DNA of 64,000 bases from Erwinia endophytica (lineage in GTDB: Bacteria > Pseudomonadota > Gammaproteobacteria > Enterobacterales > Enterobacteriaceae), in NCBI RefSeq assembly GCF_009295515.1, contig NZ_RQVV01000013.1, positions 23,290 to 87,289 of the forward strand, written 5' to 3'. Position numbers and translations under genes: made by a program. Below are positions 9,153 through 17,603 of this stretch, in pieces. How positions within the stretch are numbered: position 1 is the stretch's first letter; each line of letters begins with the position of its first letter. The notes beneath the pieces were generated by a model. The model was given only the letters and a program-made list of their open reading frames with translations. It had not been told where the DNA came from and searched no databases.

Positions 9153-9920
9153 TTGCGTTCGCTGTGGCTGGGGGTGCCAGCGGTTCTGTTGCTGCTGCTT
9201 CCCTTTTTGACCCTGACGTGGATAACCCCGTGGTCCGGTTTTCACCTTGCGTATGGTGATGGTCAGGCGGTTGCCACCTCGCTGGGGATGAGCGCTATCG
9301 CTATCCCATTGATTATCCTGCTTGGCTTACCGCTGGCGTTATGGCTGGCGAGAACTGGCTCCCGCTGGCGAGGCATGGTAGAGGTGGCGGTGTTGATGCC
9401 CCTGCTGGCCCCGCCCCTGGCGATGGGGATCCTGTTGGTGTCGGTTTTTGGGCCCTATGGTTCGATAGGCGAGGCGCTTTCCGCCATAGGGCTGGCGTTA
9501 AATAACAACGCTGGAGCCTTTGTTATCGCCCAGATTTATGGCGGGTTACCCTATTTTGTGTTGTCTGCGCGCGCTGCGTTTGAGAACGTGCCGGTGGATA
9601 TTGAAGAAGCGGGCCAGACGTTGGGGGCATCGGTCTGGCAAATTTTCTGGCGACTGACCCTGCCGCAGGCGGCAAGAGGGCTGGCAGCGGCGCTGGCGAT
9701 CACCTGGGTCAGGGTGATTGGCGAGTTCGGCATCGTGTTGGTGTTCAGCTACTTCCCCCAGGGGATCCCGGTCAAATTGTTTATCAACCTGCAAAATGAG
9801 GGGGTTGATTCCGTTTATGCCTTGCTGTGGGTGCTGCTGGCAACCACGTTGCCATTGCCTTTATGGTGCGTGATGCGCGCCGGACGCCAGGCCTTATTAA
9901 GGCATCGTGACGTATCTTGA
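9153..9920 (+). CDS. ModB/WtpB-type ABC transporter permease
   Basis: About 255 residues with five to six hydrophobic segments and the EAA loop (EEAGQTLGASVWQIFWRLTLPQA) that docks an ABC ATPase. I chose the TTG start at 9153, directly after the binding-protein stop and preceded by AAAAGGCGGGG. The longer open frame upstream would lie inside the binding-protein gene. No ATP-binding gene follows: the next gene is a convergent AraC regulator whose end overlaps this one by 24 bases. The transporter must borrow an ATPase encoded elsewhere or be incomplete. Confidence 0.82.
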   Translation: MRSLWLGVPAVLLLLLPFLTLTWITPWSGFHLAYGDGQAVATSLGMSAIAIPLIILLGLPLALWLARTGSRWRGMVEVAVLMPLLAPPLAMGILLVSVFGPYGSIGEALSAIGLALNNNAGAFVIAQIYGGLPYFVLSARAAFENVPVDIEEAGQTLGASVWQIFWRLTLPQAARGLAAALAITWVRVIGEFGIVLVFSYFPQGIPVKLFINLQNEGVDSVYALLWVLLATTLPLPLWCVMRAGRQALLRHRDVS

Positions 9921-10862
9921 ACGCATTCGTGGCTTCAGGGTGCCGGGTGTCGTCCCGGTGATGCGCTTAAAGGCGCGACTGAATGCCGCCAGCGAGCCAT
10001 AACCCAGGCGCCAGGCTACGGTTTCAATGGCTTCGCCATCACGTCCTATCCACTGCATTGCCAGTTGCATGCGCAACTCTGTTAAGTAACGCAGCGGGGG
10101 CATGCCAGTAACGGCCAGAAAACGTTCGGCAAATACCGAGCGAGAGCTGCCCATTTCGGCTGCCAACTGCGCGACGGTCCAGTTTTTACCCGGTTCCCGA
10201 TGCAGGGCGACCAGCGCTTTCCCCAACCGTGGATCACGCAGTGCCTGCAGCCAGCCGCTTGTATTGCCACAGCCGGATTCGACCCAGGCACGGACGATCA
10301 AGGCCGCCACGACATCAGCTAATCGGGACAGGATCCCTGCATAGCCTGCGCGCCGGGCCAGCGATTCCCGCTCCATCGCCTCCAGCATGGGTTGTACTTC
10401 CGGATGTTGGCGCATGAGCGTATCCGCCAGCAGCACTTCCGGCATGGCGCTGACCAGCATCTGCATCCCACCGAGATCGAACTCCATGCAACCACTGAAA
10501 ATCAGCGTGGTTGGCATCTGCGGCTCCAGAGGACAGGCTTTAACGCAGCAAACGTTGGCGCACACCGGGGTGCCGACGAAGGTACGAATATCTTTACAAG
10601 CCACATCGGGTGAGGAAAGTAACACGTGATCAACTCCCTGCGGCAGAAGCAGCGCATCACCGGTGTTGAGTGAATAAATGTTGCCGTTACCCGTACGTAG
10701 CAGCGCCTGGCCGCGGCTGACAAAGTGAAATTGGGCGCGTCCAGGGATGCTGATAAAGCCAATGCCGAACGGAGCGGCTAGTTCAATACGTTTGTACTGC
10801 ACGCCCAGCAGCCGCATGCCCAGCAGCAGTTCATTGGCAAGATCGTGGCTTTCAGTGCTCAT
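9897..10862 (-). CDS. AraC-family regulator with N-terminal cupin domain
   Basis: A 321-residue regulator. The first two thirds form a cupin-like ligand domain (LPQGVDHVL segment near residue 75). The C-terminal 100 residues hold the paired HTH motifs of AraC/XylS proteins (VAQLAAEMGSSRSVFAERF and the LGYGSLAAFSRAFKRITG signature). The cupin domain contains several cysteines, including CCVKACPLE, which suggests redox or metal sensing but is not proof. It diverges from the MFS gene at 10970, the most likely target. Confidence 0.88.
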   Translation of the reverse strand: MSTESHDLANELLLGMRLLGVQYKRIELAAPFGIGFISIPGRAQFHFVSRGQALLRTGNGNIYSLNTGDALLLPQGVDHVLLSSPDVACKDIRTFVGTPVCANVCCVKACPLEPQMPTTLIFSGCMEFDLGGMQMLVSAMPEVLLADTLMRQHPEVQPMLEAMERESLARRAGYAGILSRLADVVAALIVRAWVESGCGNTSGWLQALRDPRLGKALVALHREPGKNWTVAQLAAEMGSSRSVFAERFLAVTGMPPLRYLTELRMQLAMQWIGRDGEAIETVAWRLGYGSLAAFSRAFKRITGTTPGTLKPRMRSRYVTMP

Positions 10863-10969
10863 GACTCAGCCTTCGGACGAATAATCAATAATTGCGTATC
10901 TTATATCATAGACCATCCGACGCCAGCCTTTTACGCTGAGACGCTCTCAATCCTGATGGAAAACTTTCG

Positions 10970-12175
10970 ATGACGACAGAACAACCGGCCATTCCGGCTA
11001 ATGAAAAGCCTCTGTGGGGCGCCGTCTTTTCAATGGCACTGGGTGTGTTCGGGCTGGTGACCGCAGAATTTCTGCCAGCCAGTTTGCTGACGCCAATGTC
11101 TGCCAGTCTTGGCGTGACCGAGGGGATGACAGGCCAGACGGTGACGGTGACAGCGATCTTTGCGTTACTGACCAGTTTCTGTAGCGCTATCGCTACCCGC
11201 CGGATCGATCGTCGTTGGGTGATGCTGGCTTTCACAGCGATGCTGATTGTCTCTAATCTGCTGGTGGCTTTCGCGCCCGATCTGTCGTTTATCCTTGCCG
11301 CACGAGTACTACTGGGGATTGCGATAGGCGGCTTCTGGACGCTGGCTGCCGCCACTGCGATGCGGCTGGTGCCGGAAGCGATGATCCCGCGCGCGTTATC
11401 GATTGTTTTTAGCGGCGTGTCGGTCGCGACGATTGTCGCCGCACCGATGGGCAGCTATTTCGGCCAGTTGCTCGGCTGGCGTAATGTGTTTGTCGCCGCC
11501 TCTTTTATTGGCTTGTTGGCGCTGGGCTGGCAGATGGCTGCGTTGCCCAGGATGCCGCCGAACCCATTGAGTAAAGCCAGCTCGTTATTCGCACTGATGA
11601 AGCGTCCGGGTATGCAGACCGTGTTGTTGGCGATTATTCTGATATTCTCCGGCCACTTTGCCTTCTTCACCTACCTTCGCCCCTTTCTTGAAAGCGTCAC
11701 GGGCGTGGGGGTTAATGAGCTTTCAATGATTCTGCTGGGCTTTGGCGTCGCTAACTTCGCCGGCACGTTGATTGCCGGCATACTGTTGGAACGCAATCTG
11801 TATCTGACACTGACAGGTATGCCGCTGGCGATGGGCGTACTGGGCGTGGCGTTAGTCGGGCTGGGTTCCGCCCCAATCAGCGATGCGGTGTTGGTAGCAT
11901 TGTGGGGGATGGCGTTTGGCGCCATGCCGGTGGGCTGGTCGACCTGGATAACCCGTACTATGCCGGAAGAAGCTGAGAGCGGCGGAGGACTGCTGGTCGC
12001 GGCTATCCAACTGGCCATTACCATTGGCGCGGCAGCGGGTGGGATGATTTTCAACACCAGTGGAGTGAAAGGCGTGTTCATGGGAAGTACGCTGGCGTTG
12101 CTGATTGCCACCCTGGTTATCTTTACCGCGTTACGGCCTGAATCCACGACGGCTTGTGATGCTGATAGTGACTAA
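10970..12175 (+). CDS. MFS transporter, DHA1 (drug:H+ antiporter) type
   Basis: A 401-residue major facilitator with about 12 transmembrane segments. It has the DHA1-type motif C region and the motif A-like RRIDRRWVM loop between helices 2 and 3. Such proteins export drugs, sugars or small metabolites with proton exchange; the substrate is not recognisable. It diverges from the AraC regulator gene with a 107-base shared promoter region and converges on the next MFS gene with a shared hairpin terminator. Confidence 0.87.
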   Translation: MTTEQPAIPANEKPLWGAVFSMALGVFGLVTAEFLPASLLTPMSASLGVTEGMTGQTVTVTAIFALLTSFCSAIATRRIDRRWVMLAFTAMLIVSNLLVAFAPDLSFILAARVLLGIAIGGFWTLAAATAMRLVPEAMIPRALSIVFSGVSVATIVAAPMGSYFGQLLGWRNVFVAASFIGLLALGWQMAALPRMPPNPLSKASSLFALMKRPGMQTVLLAIILIFSGHFAFFTYLRPFLESVTGVGVNELSMILLGFGVANFAGTLIAGILLERNLYLTLTGMPLAMGVLGVALVGLGSAPISDAVLVALWGMAFGAMPVGWSTWITRTMPEEAESGGGLLVAAIQLAITIGAAAGGMIFNTSGVKGVFMGSTLALLIATLVIFTALRPESTTACDADSD

Positions 12176-12186
12176 ATTTATTAAAA

Positions 12187-12220
12187 AATAACGCCGGGAA
12201 AAGCGTCTCCCGACGTTATT
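12187..12220. terminator. Bidirectional terminator between convergent MFS genes
   Basis: A 13-bp stem, AATAACGCCGGGA paired with TCCCGACGTTATT (one G-T pair), flanked by A- and T-rich sequence. It can serve both convergent genes. Confidence 0.75.
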
Positions 12221-12281
12221 CTCACGTTCCCTCTCAGCCTCAGCCCCGGATGATCGGACGGTAGCGATATAACGTTTAGGG

Positions 12282-13499
12282 TCAGAGTAAGTCAGTGGAA
12301 CTCACGGAGGTTTGCTTGCGATCGGCCACTTCTTTCAACAGTGCGAAAATAAAGATAACCATCCCCATCACCGGCAGGATAGCCCCAACGCTGGCGGTTT
12401 GGGTCATTGGATGTCCCTGTTGCACCACATAAGCGCCGAGGGTGGCGCCCAGTGCATTGGCGATGTTAAATGCCGAGTGATTTAGCGTCGCGGCCAGCGT
12501 TTGGGCTTTACCGGCCACCTGCATCAGGCGGACCTGAAGCGGTGTGCCCAGCGCCAGATTGGTGCCGATCAGGAAAGCCCCAAACATGATGCCGGTAACG
12601 GAACTGACCATCAGCGGGAAGATCGATAACACCATGACGCTCCACGTCAGGATGCAGAAAATCGACAACATAATCCTGCGATCGGCCAGCTTGCCGCCGG
12701 CCAGATTTCCCAGCACCATTCCCAGACCAAATGCGAATAACACGAACGGTAACCAGAAGGCCGACAGATGGGCGCTGAGCGTCAGGATCGGCGTGATGTA
12801 GCTGATCACGGCGAACATGCCGCCGAAGCCGATGGCGGCGATACCCAGCGTCAGCCAGATACGCACGTTAACCAGTCCCTTAAGCTCTTTCAGCGGTGAA
12901 CTTCGCTCCTCTTGCTGTTGCGCCGGAAACAACTTGAAGATCAGCAGCGCAGTAACCAGAGACAATATTGACACGCAGGCAAAAGCCCAGCGCCAGTTGA
13001 GATGTTCGCCCAGCACGGTGGCTGCCGGGTTGCCCAGCAGCGAGGCCAGCGTCAGCCCCAGCATCACTTTGCCAACGGCCTGGCCGCGGCGATGTTCCGC
13101 CACCATCGAAGCGGCAGTCAGCGCCGCCACACCGAGGAATGCCCCGTGCGGCAGGCCGCTGAGAAAGCGGGAGATCATCAATCCATGCGCGTTACTCGCC
13201 AGCATGCTGCTGACATTGCCCAACAGAAACAGGGTGATAAAGCACATTAACTGGTGTTTACGACACAAACGCGCCGTGCTGAGGGAAAACAGCGGGGCGC
13301 CGACCACCACCCCCAGCGCGTAGTAGCTGATAAAACGACTGCCTTCCGCCAGACTGACGTGCAGGGCGCTGGCGACCTGCGGCAGCAGGCCCATAATAAC
13401 AAATTCACTCAGGCCGATGGCGAAAGCGCCCAGAGACAAGGCAAAGAGTCGCGGGCCAATGGCATGCGCCGCAACAGGATTTGAGCTCACAATGTTCAT
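12282..13499 (-). CDS. MFS transporter, AraJ-like
   Basis: A 405-residue 12-helix major facilitator of the DHA1/AraJ-like group, starting with the typical LSLGAFAIGLSEFVIMGLLPQVA first helix. AraJ-like proteins are putative sugar or drug exporters. It is paralogous in kind, not closely similar, to the facing MFS gene. It lies downstream of the metallo-hydrolase gene on the same strand, with 222 bases between them containing a perfect CRP consensus. Confidence 0.86.
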   Translation of the reverse strand: MNIVSSNPVAAHAIGPRLFALSLGAFAIGLSEFVIMGLLPQVASALHVSLAEGSRFISYYALGVVVGAPLFSLSTARLCRKHQLMCFITLFLLGNVSSMLASNAHGLMISRFLSGLPHGAFLGVAALTAASMVAEHRRGQAVGKVMLGLTLASLLGNPAATVLGEHLNWRWAFACVSILSLVTALLIFKLFPAQQQEERSSPLKELKGLVNVRIWLTLGIAAIGFGGMFAVISYITPILTLSAHLSAFWLPFVLFAFGLGMVLGNLAGGKLADRRIMLSIFCILTWSVMVLSIFPLMVSSVTGIMFGAFLIGTNLALGTPLQVRLMQVAGKAQTLAATLNHSAFNIANALGATLGAYVVQQGHPMTQTASVGAILPVMGMVIFIFALLKEVADRKQTSVSSTDLL

Positions 13500-13710
13500 G
13501 ACAATGCACTTAAAATTAGCGATGAATGCCAGTGCCTGTACACAATAGGCGACAGGCGCGCAGGTTTTTCCGCAGGGTAGATAAGAACGTTTATTTTTAT
13601 CGTTTCAGGCCATGAGGGCGGGCCTGTATGGTGATTGTCGTCGCGCTGTCGGCAGGGCCAGACAGCGCACGTTGAGTCTACCGTGAAGCAGGTTAATGAC
13701 ACAAGGATGA

Positions 13711-13726
13711 TGTGATTTACATCACA
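13711..13726. promoter_or_regulatory. Perfect-consensus CRP site
   Basis: TGTGA-TTTACA-TCACA matches the CRP consensus in both half-sites and overlaps the stop codon of the metallo-hydrolase gene. It is centred about 219 bases upstream of the AraJ-like MFS start, farther than a typical class I site, so which gene it controls is uncertain. Confidence 0.6.
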
Positions 13727-14573
13727 TTTCAGTCCAGATCGCGCCTTCCCCCGCCGGGCTGAGTTGTCCCACGGCACTGCCGGAAAAATGGACGGTAAAC
13801 AGTGTGGCCTGATGTTTGATCGCATAGTCAAACAGCCAGGTTCTGGCGTGATGGGCTGCAGTTTTATCCCGGCAGAATACTGAGGCGAGTTCCGGGTGGG
13901 AGACTTGCAGCTTGCTGTGCATGACGTCACCAGTGAACAGCGCAATCTGTCCTGCTGATGCAAAGGCGATACTCATATGACTGATACTGTGGCCGTGGGT
14001 CGGCAGGAAGTGAATACCGGGCAAATATTCTCCACCGTTATCCGTGATGGTGGCTACTTTTCCGGCCTCGATGAGAGGTTGCACGCTGTCAGCAAAAATG
14101 ATGGCGCGCGGAACGGACTCTGGCGTCTGATACCAGGCGATTTCTCCTTCAGGGATAACCCATCTGGCATTGGGAAACGTGGCAACCCAGCGTTCGCCAT
14201 CCCATCGGGTATTCCAGCCGACGTGATCAGTGTGCAGGTGGGTGTGCAGGACATAATCAATATCTTCCGGACGCAGGCCGGTCGCCAGGAAGTTATCCAT
14301 CCACGGACTGTTCAGTTGATCGAACATTGGGCTGAAAGGGCGCGATTTACCATTACCGGTGGCGGTATCAATCAGAAAGCGTCCCTGCGGTGATTCCACC
14401 AGCCAGCTGTGCACACTCATTGCCAGCGGACTTTCCCGCGTCATGCCGTCAGCAAAATGTTGCAGCTGTTCTTCTGTCACCTCTGGGTAGAGTTTTACCG
14501 CAGGCAGGCTGAAGATCTGCTCGAACAGTTTGGTTATTTTCAGTTCGCCTACGTGCCATGTGTGGTTGGTCAT
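13722..14573 (-). CDS. Metallo-beta-lactamase-fold hydrolase (lactonase-like)
   Basis: A 283-residue MBL-fold enzyme with the complete HxHxDH zinc motif (HLHTDH near residue 112) and further metal ligands in LPTHGHS and FTGDVMH. Family members include N-acyl homoserine lactone lactonases and methyl parathion hydrolase-like enzymes. A lactonase activity is possible, but the substrate is not fixed by sequence. It is preceded by AAAGG and lies 29 bases after the SelT/SelW-type gene, which implies one operon. Confidence 0.83.
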   Translation of the reverse strand: MTNHTWHVGELKITKLFEQIFSLPAVKLYPEVTEEQLQHFADGMTRESPLAMSVHSWLVESPQGRFLIDTATGNGKSRPFSPMFDQLNSPWMDNFLATGLRPEDIDYVLHTHLHTDHVGWNTRWDGERWVATFPNARWVIPEGEIAWYQTPESVPRAIIFADSVQPLIEAGKVATITDNGGEYLPGIHFLPTHGHSISHMSIAFASAGQIALFTGDVMHSKLQVSHPELASVFCRDKTAAHHARTWLFDYAIKHQATLFTVHFSGSAVGQLSPAGEGAIWTEM

Positions 14574-14602
14574 ATTTGCCTTTATTGTTTTAAATTAAGC
14601 TG

Positions 14603-14884
14603 TTATGCCTTATCAATGTGCCCTAAATCCCGCGTTGGGAAACAGCAATCCCGTACCCGTTGCTTCAGTTCTTTCACTTGTGGAAACCCGCCATCCGTTT
14701 TGCGATCCCAAATCAACTGCCCGTCGAGCGTTATCTGATAAATGCCGCCAGTGCCTGGCACCAGGGTGACCGAGGCCAGATCGGTACTGAAAGTGTGCAG
14801 GAGTTCCTGCGCCATCCAGCTTGCGCGCAATAACCAGTTGCACTGGGAACAGTAGTGGATAGCCACGGCGGGAGCGGTTTTCAT
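14603..14884 (-). CDS. SelT/SelW/SelH-family (Rdx) thioredoxin-like protein
   Basis: A 93-residue Rdx-family protein with the CxxC redox motif at Cys12 and Cys15 followed by the typical CNWLLRASWMAQELL helix, and the GTGG-x-YQI segment later. Bacterial members use Cys in place of selenocysteine and are thought to act in thiol redox chemistry. Length is normal for the family. It is the first gene of a two-gene unit with the MBL hydrolase and diverges from the haem receptor. Confidence 0.85.
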   Translation of the reverse strand: MKTAPAVAIHYCSQCNWLLRASWMAQELLHTFSTDLASVTLVPGTGGIYQITLDGQLIWDRKTDGGFPQVKELKQRVRDCCFPTRDLGHIDKA

Positions 14885-15001
14885 GGTGTCTTCCCTCAGA
14901 GAACAGAACTCACATCTTCTGGCGGCTGGATAAGGCTGTCAACAGCGTTTTTTGGGGAATTGTGAATTAAGTATGGAGATTATTGCTATATGTAATCTAT
15001 A

Positions 15002-15020
15002 TGATTATCATTCTCATTCG
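15002..15020. promoter_or_regulatory. Fur box upstream of the haem receptor
   Basis: TGATTATCATTCTCATTCG lies in the 257-base divergent region and closely follows the Fur consensus of alternating GATAAT/ATTATC hexamers. It explains iron-repressed expression of hmuRSTUV; a second promoter toward the SelT/SelW gene may also be affected. Confidence 0.75.
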
Positions 15021-15141
15021 TAACTATAGGTCAAGGATCGACATGATATAACGCGCAGCAAGTGCCTGCTCTTTTTGCGGTTTACGCCTGCGGCAGCAAT
15101 GTATGAGTCGATACTAATAATTAATAAAGGCTGACTAAATT

Positions 15142-17538
15142 ATGCGTAAATATTTCTCCTCTCAGGGAATTATCCACACCTCTGTCTTGTTTGGCACACT
15201 CGCGGCTTCCGGTATTTCCATCGGGGCAGAGACTGCCACGGAGACGCCCTTAGTGGGCACGACATCTGGTCAGTCACTGGAGATCGACAACAAAAAACAT
15301 CTTCCATCTGAGCCGCAGATGGTGGTGGTTTCTCCAGGACAGGTGAAAGAAGCGGGCAGTAAGACCACCATTACTGCCGAAGAAATGCAGAAAAAAGGCA
15401 CCAATGATTTTGGTTCCATCATGCGTTACCAACCGTTGATCAGCGCTACTGGCGTAAGCGGCGGTTCTTCGGCAGGCAAGAGTGGGTTCGACCGCGGCGG
15501 CTACACCGGTTACAACATTCGTGGTCTGGAAAGCAACCGTGTCGGGCTGGATATTGATGGTATTCCGCAACCCGCGGCGACCGGTCGTAGCTACGCCAGT
15601 CGTGCCGGGCTGAACACGTTTGGTATCGGGCGCGATTACATCGATCCTTATATCTATGGCCGGGTTGAGATCGACGCTGGGGCGACTTCCTCTTCTCAGG
15701 CGAATAATGCCATTGGCGGCGCAGTCTCTTTCATGGCGAAATCGGCGGATGATTATCTGACGCCGTATAAGTCAACCTACTTTGGCTATCAGTCGGATTA
15801 CGACTCCGCCAACCGCAGTTGGCATAATGGCATCACTGCCGCAGCCGGAGACGAAACGCTGCGCGGCGTCTTGGTTTACAGTCGTCGTGACGGCCAGGAA
15901 ACCCGAAACAACAGTGGGACGATTGATGCTTATCCGGCCAACTGGCATTCCAATGCATTGCTGGGCTCCGCTATCTGGCAACCTAATGATCAGCACAAAC
16001 TGACCGGTACTGTGGATTATTACGATAAGACTAACCATACCCATTACGACACCTGGAATAACAGCGGCGATACTATCTGGGGAACCGCCCGGCAGCAGAG
16101 CAATACACGTCGCTGGGGGCTCAGTCTGAAAGATGAATGGACGCCAGCCAATGCCTTTGTCGACAGCCTGACCTCGCGCGTTTACTACCAACAGACCCAG
16201 GCCCATGACAATACGTATATGCCTTCCAGTGCGACGGCGATGCAGCGGGTATATTCTGATTACGATGTTGACACCTATGGCTTTGAAGTCCAGATGGCAA
16301 AAATGTTGGGACGTCACGAGTTGAGCGGCGGCCTGAATGGCAGTATCAGTGATACTAAACGCCCATTCCGTCAGGATCCAGCCGCCAGCCAGTACAATGT
16401 GATCATGCAACCGGATGCCGACAGCCACAGTTATATCCTGGGGGGATATGTACAAGACCAGATTCATTTTAATCTTGCTGATCATGACTTCAGCATTGTG
16501 CCGGGTGTGCGCGTGGCTCATCAGTCCACCAGGCCTGAGAACCTCGATAGTCTGACCATCGGCAGCAGTGTGCTCACCGAGTCTCAGTTGCACTCGTTGT
16601 ACGGTAAAAAGAACCGCGATACCCAACTGCTGCCATCGCTGAGCTTTAACTATGATCTGACGCCGACGCTGATGACTTACGTGATGTACCGACGTGGCGC
16701 TCAGTTCCCTAACGCCAGCCAGTTGTATGGTTCATGGAACCTCGGTTCCAGCTATGCCGGTTCCGCACAGTATGCGCTCATTGGTAACAGTGACCTGAAG
16801 ACCGAAACCAGCAATAACCTCGAGTGGGGCCTGAAAGGGCAGGTGGTGGAGGGGGTGTCGCTGAATGCGGCGATGTTCTACAACACCTATAAAAACTTTA
16901 TTGCGTATACGCGTTACACCCGCGCACGTCATCCTGATCAGTTTACCAACGTACCATCGAATATCTATACCGCGTATACCGCTGAAAATCGTGATAAAGC
17001 CTATATCTATGGCGGTCAGCTCAGCACTAAACTGAATTTCGGCAGTTGGTTTGAGGAGGTCAACGGCCTGAGCGCCACTTTTGCTCTGGGTTACAGCAAA
17101 GGGAAATCGAAGTCTGATTACAACGGCGACAGCTATGTCGACCTTGACAGCGTGGCGCCGATGAAAGCGATTGTGGGGGTGGCATGGGATGACCCAGCTA
17201 AACGTTATGGCGCTGCGGTGACCGCGACCTTTGTGAAAGGTAAACGTGCCACGGATACCAACCGCGAAAGCTACAGCAACAGTGGTAGCGTCCTCACCGA
17301 GGCCAGCAGTGAATATATGCGTGTGCCGGGTTACGGCATGGTCGATATGACCGCGTACTGGCAGGTGGCGAAAAACGTGAAGATTAACGGCGGGATCTAC
17401 AATCTGACTGATCGTAAATATTGGGATTACCTCAGTAGCCGTAATCTGACGGAAACAACGTCTCAGGACGCTTACGACAAAGCACTGGCGGTGATGCCAG
17501 GTCGTACTTTCCAACTGGGTGTTAATATCGATTTCTAA
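15142..17538 (+). CDS. hmuR: TonB-dependent haem/haemoglobin outer-membrane receptor
   Basis: A 798-residue TonB-dependent receptor: signal peptide (about 1-29), TonB-box-like QMVVVSP, plug domain with YNIRGLESNRVGLDIDGIPQP, then a 22-strand barrel ending in a C-terminal Phe. It heads a complete haem uptake operon. The haem-receptor motifs are diverged: a YRRGAQFPNASQLYG segment near residue 516 stands for the FRAP box, and GNSDLKTETSN near 547 for the NPNL box. No histidine lies between them, where HmuR/HemR have their haem ligand. It is about 100 residues longer than HmuR. Receptor class is certain; haem as ligand follows from the operon. Confidence 0.9.
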   Translation: MRKYFSSQGIIHTSVLFGTLAASGISIGAETATETPLVGTTSGQSLEIDNKKHLPSEPQMVVVSPGQVKEAGSKTTITAEEMQKKGTNDFGSIMRYQPLISATGVSGGSSAGKSGFDRGGYTGYNIRGLESNRVGLDIDGIPQPAATGRSYASRAGLNTFGIGRDYIDPYIYGRVEIDAGATSSSQANNAIGGAVSFMAKSADDYLTPYKSTYFGYQSDYDSANRSWHNGITAAAGDETLRGVLVYSRRDGQETRNNSGTIDAYPANWHSNALLGSAIWQPNDQHKLTGTVDYYDKTNHTHYDTWNNSGDTIWGTARQQSNTRRWGLSLKDEWTPANAFVDSLTSRVYYQQTQAHDNTYMPSSATAMQRVYSDYDVDTYGFEVQMAKMLGRHELSGGLNGSISDTKRPFRQDPAASQYNVIMQPDADSHSYILGGYVQDQIHFNLADHDFSIVPGVRVAHQSTRPENLDSLTIGSSVLTESQLHSLYGKKNRDTQLLPSLSFNYDLTPTLMTYVMYRRGAQFPNASQLYGSWNLGSSYAGSAQYALIGNSDLKTETSNNLEWGLKGQVVEGVSLNAAMFYNTYKNFIAYTRYTRARHPDQFTNVPSNIYTAYTAENRDKAYIYGGQLSTKLNFGSWFEEVNGLSATFALGYSKGKSKSDYNGDSYVDLDSVAPMKAIVGVAWDDPAKRYGAAVTATFVKGKRATDTNRESYSNSGSVLTEASSEYMRVPGYGMVDMTAYWQVAKNVKINGGIYNLTDRKYWDYLSSRNLTETTSQDAYDKALAVMPGRTFQLGVNIDF

Positions 17539-17603
17539 TCGTCTGGCTTTTTTATTGACCATGTGAGCCCAGCGGTTTGGCGCGGGGCCCGAAGGAGAAC
17601 AAA

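Noticed and set aside
13496..13963. Minus-strand frame spanning the MBL/MFS gap
   Set aside because: It overlaps the end of the MBL gene in a different frame and has no homology I recognise; the gap is better explained as a regulatory region.
15772..16626. Long minus-strand open frame inside hmuR
   Set aside because: It is fully antisense to a well-supported TonB receptor, has no domain and no ribosome binding site; GC-rich codons keep the opposite frame open.
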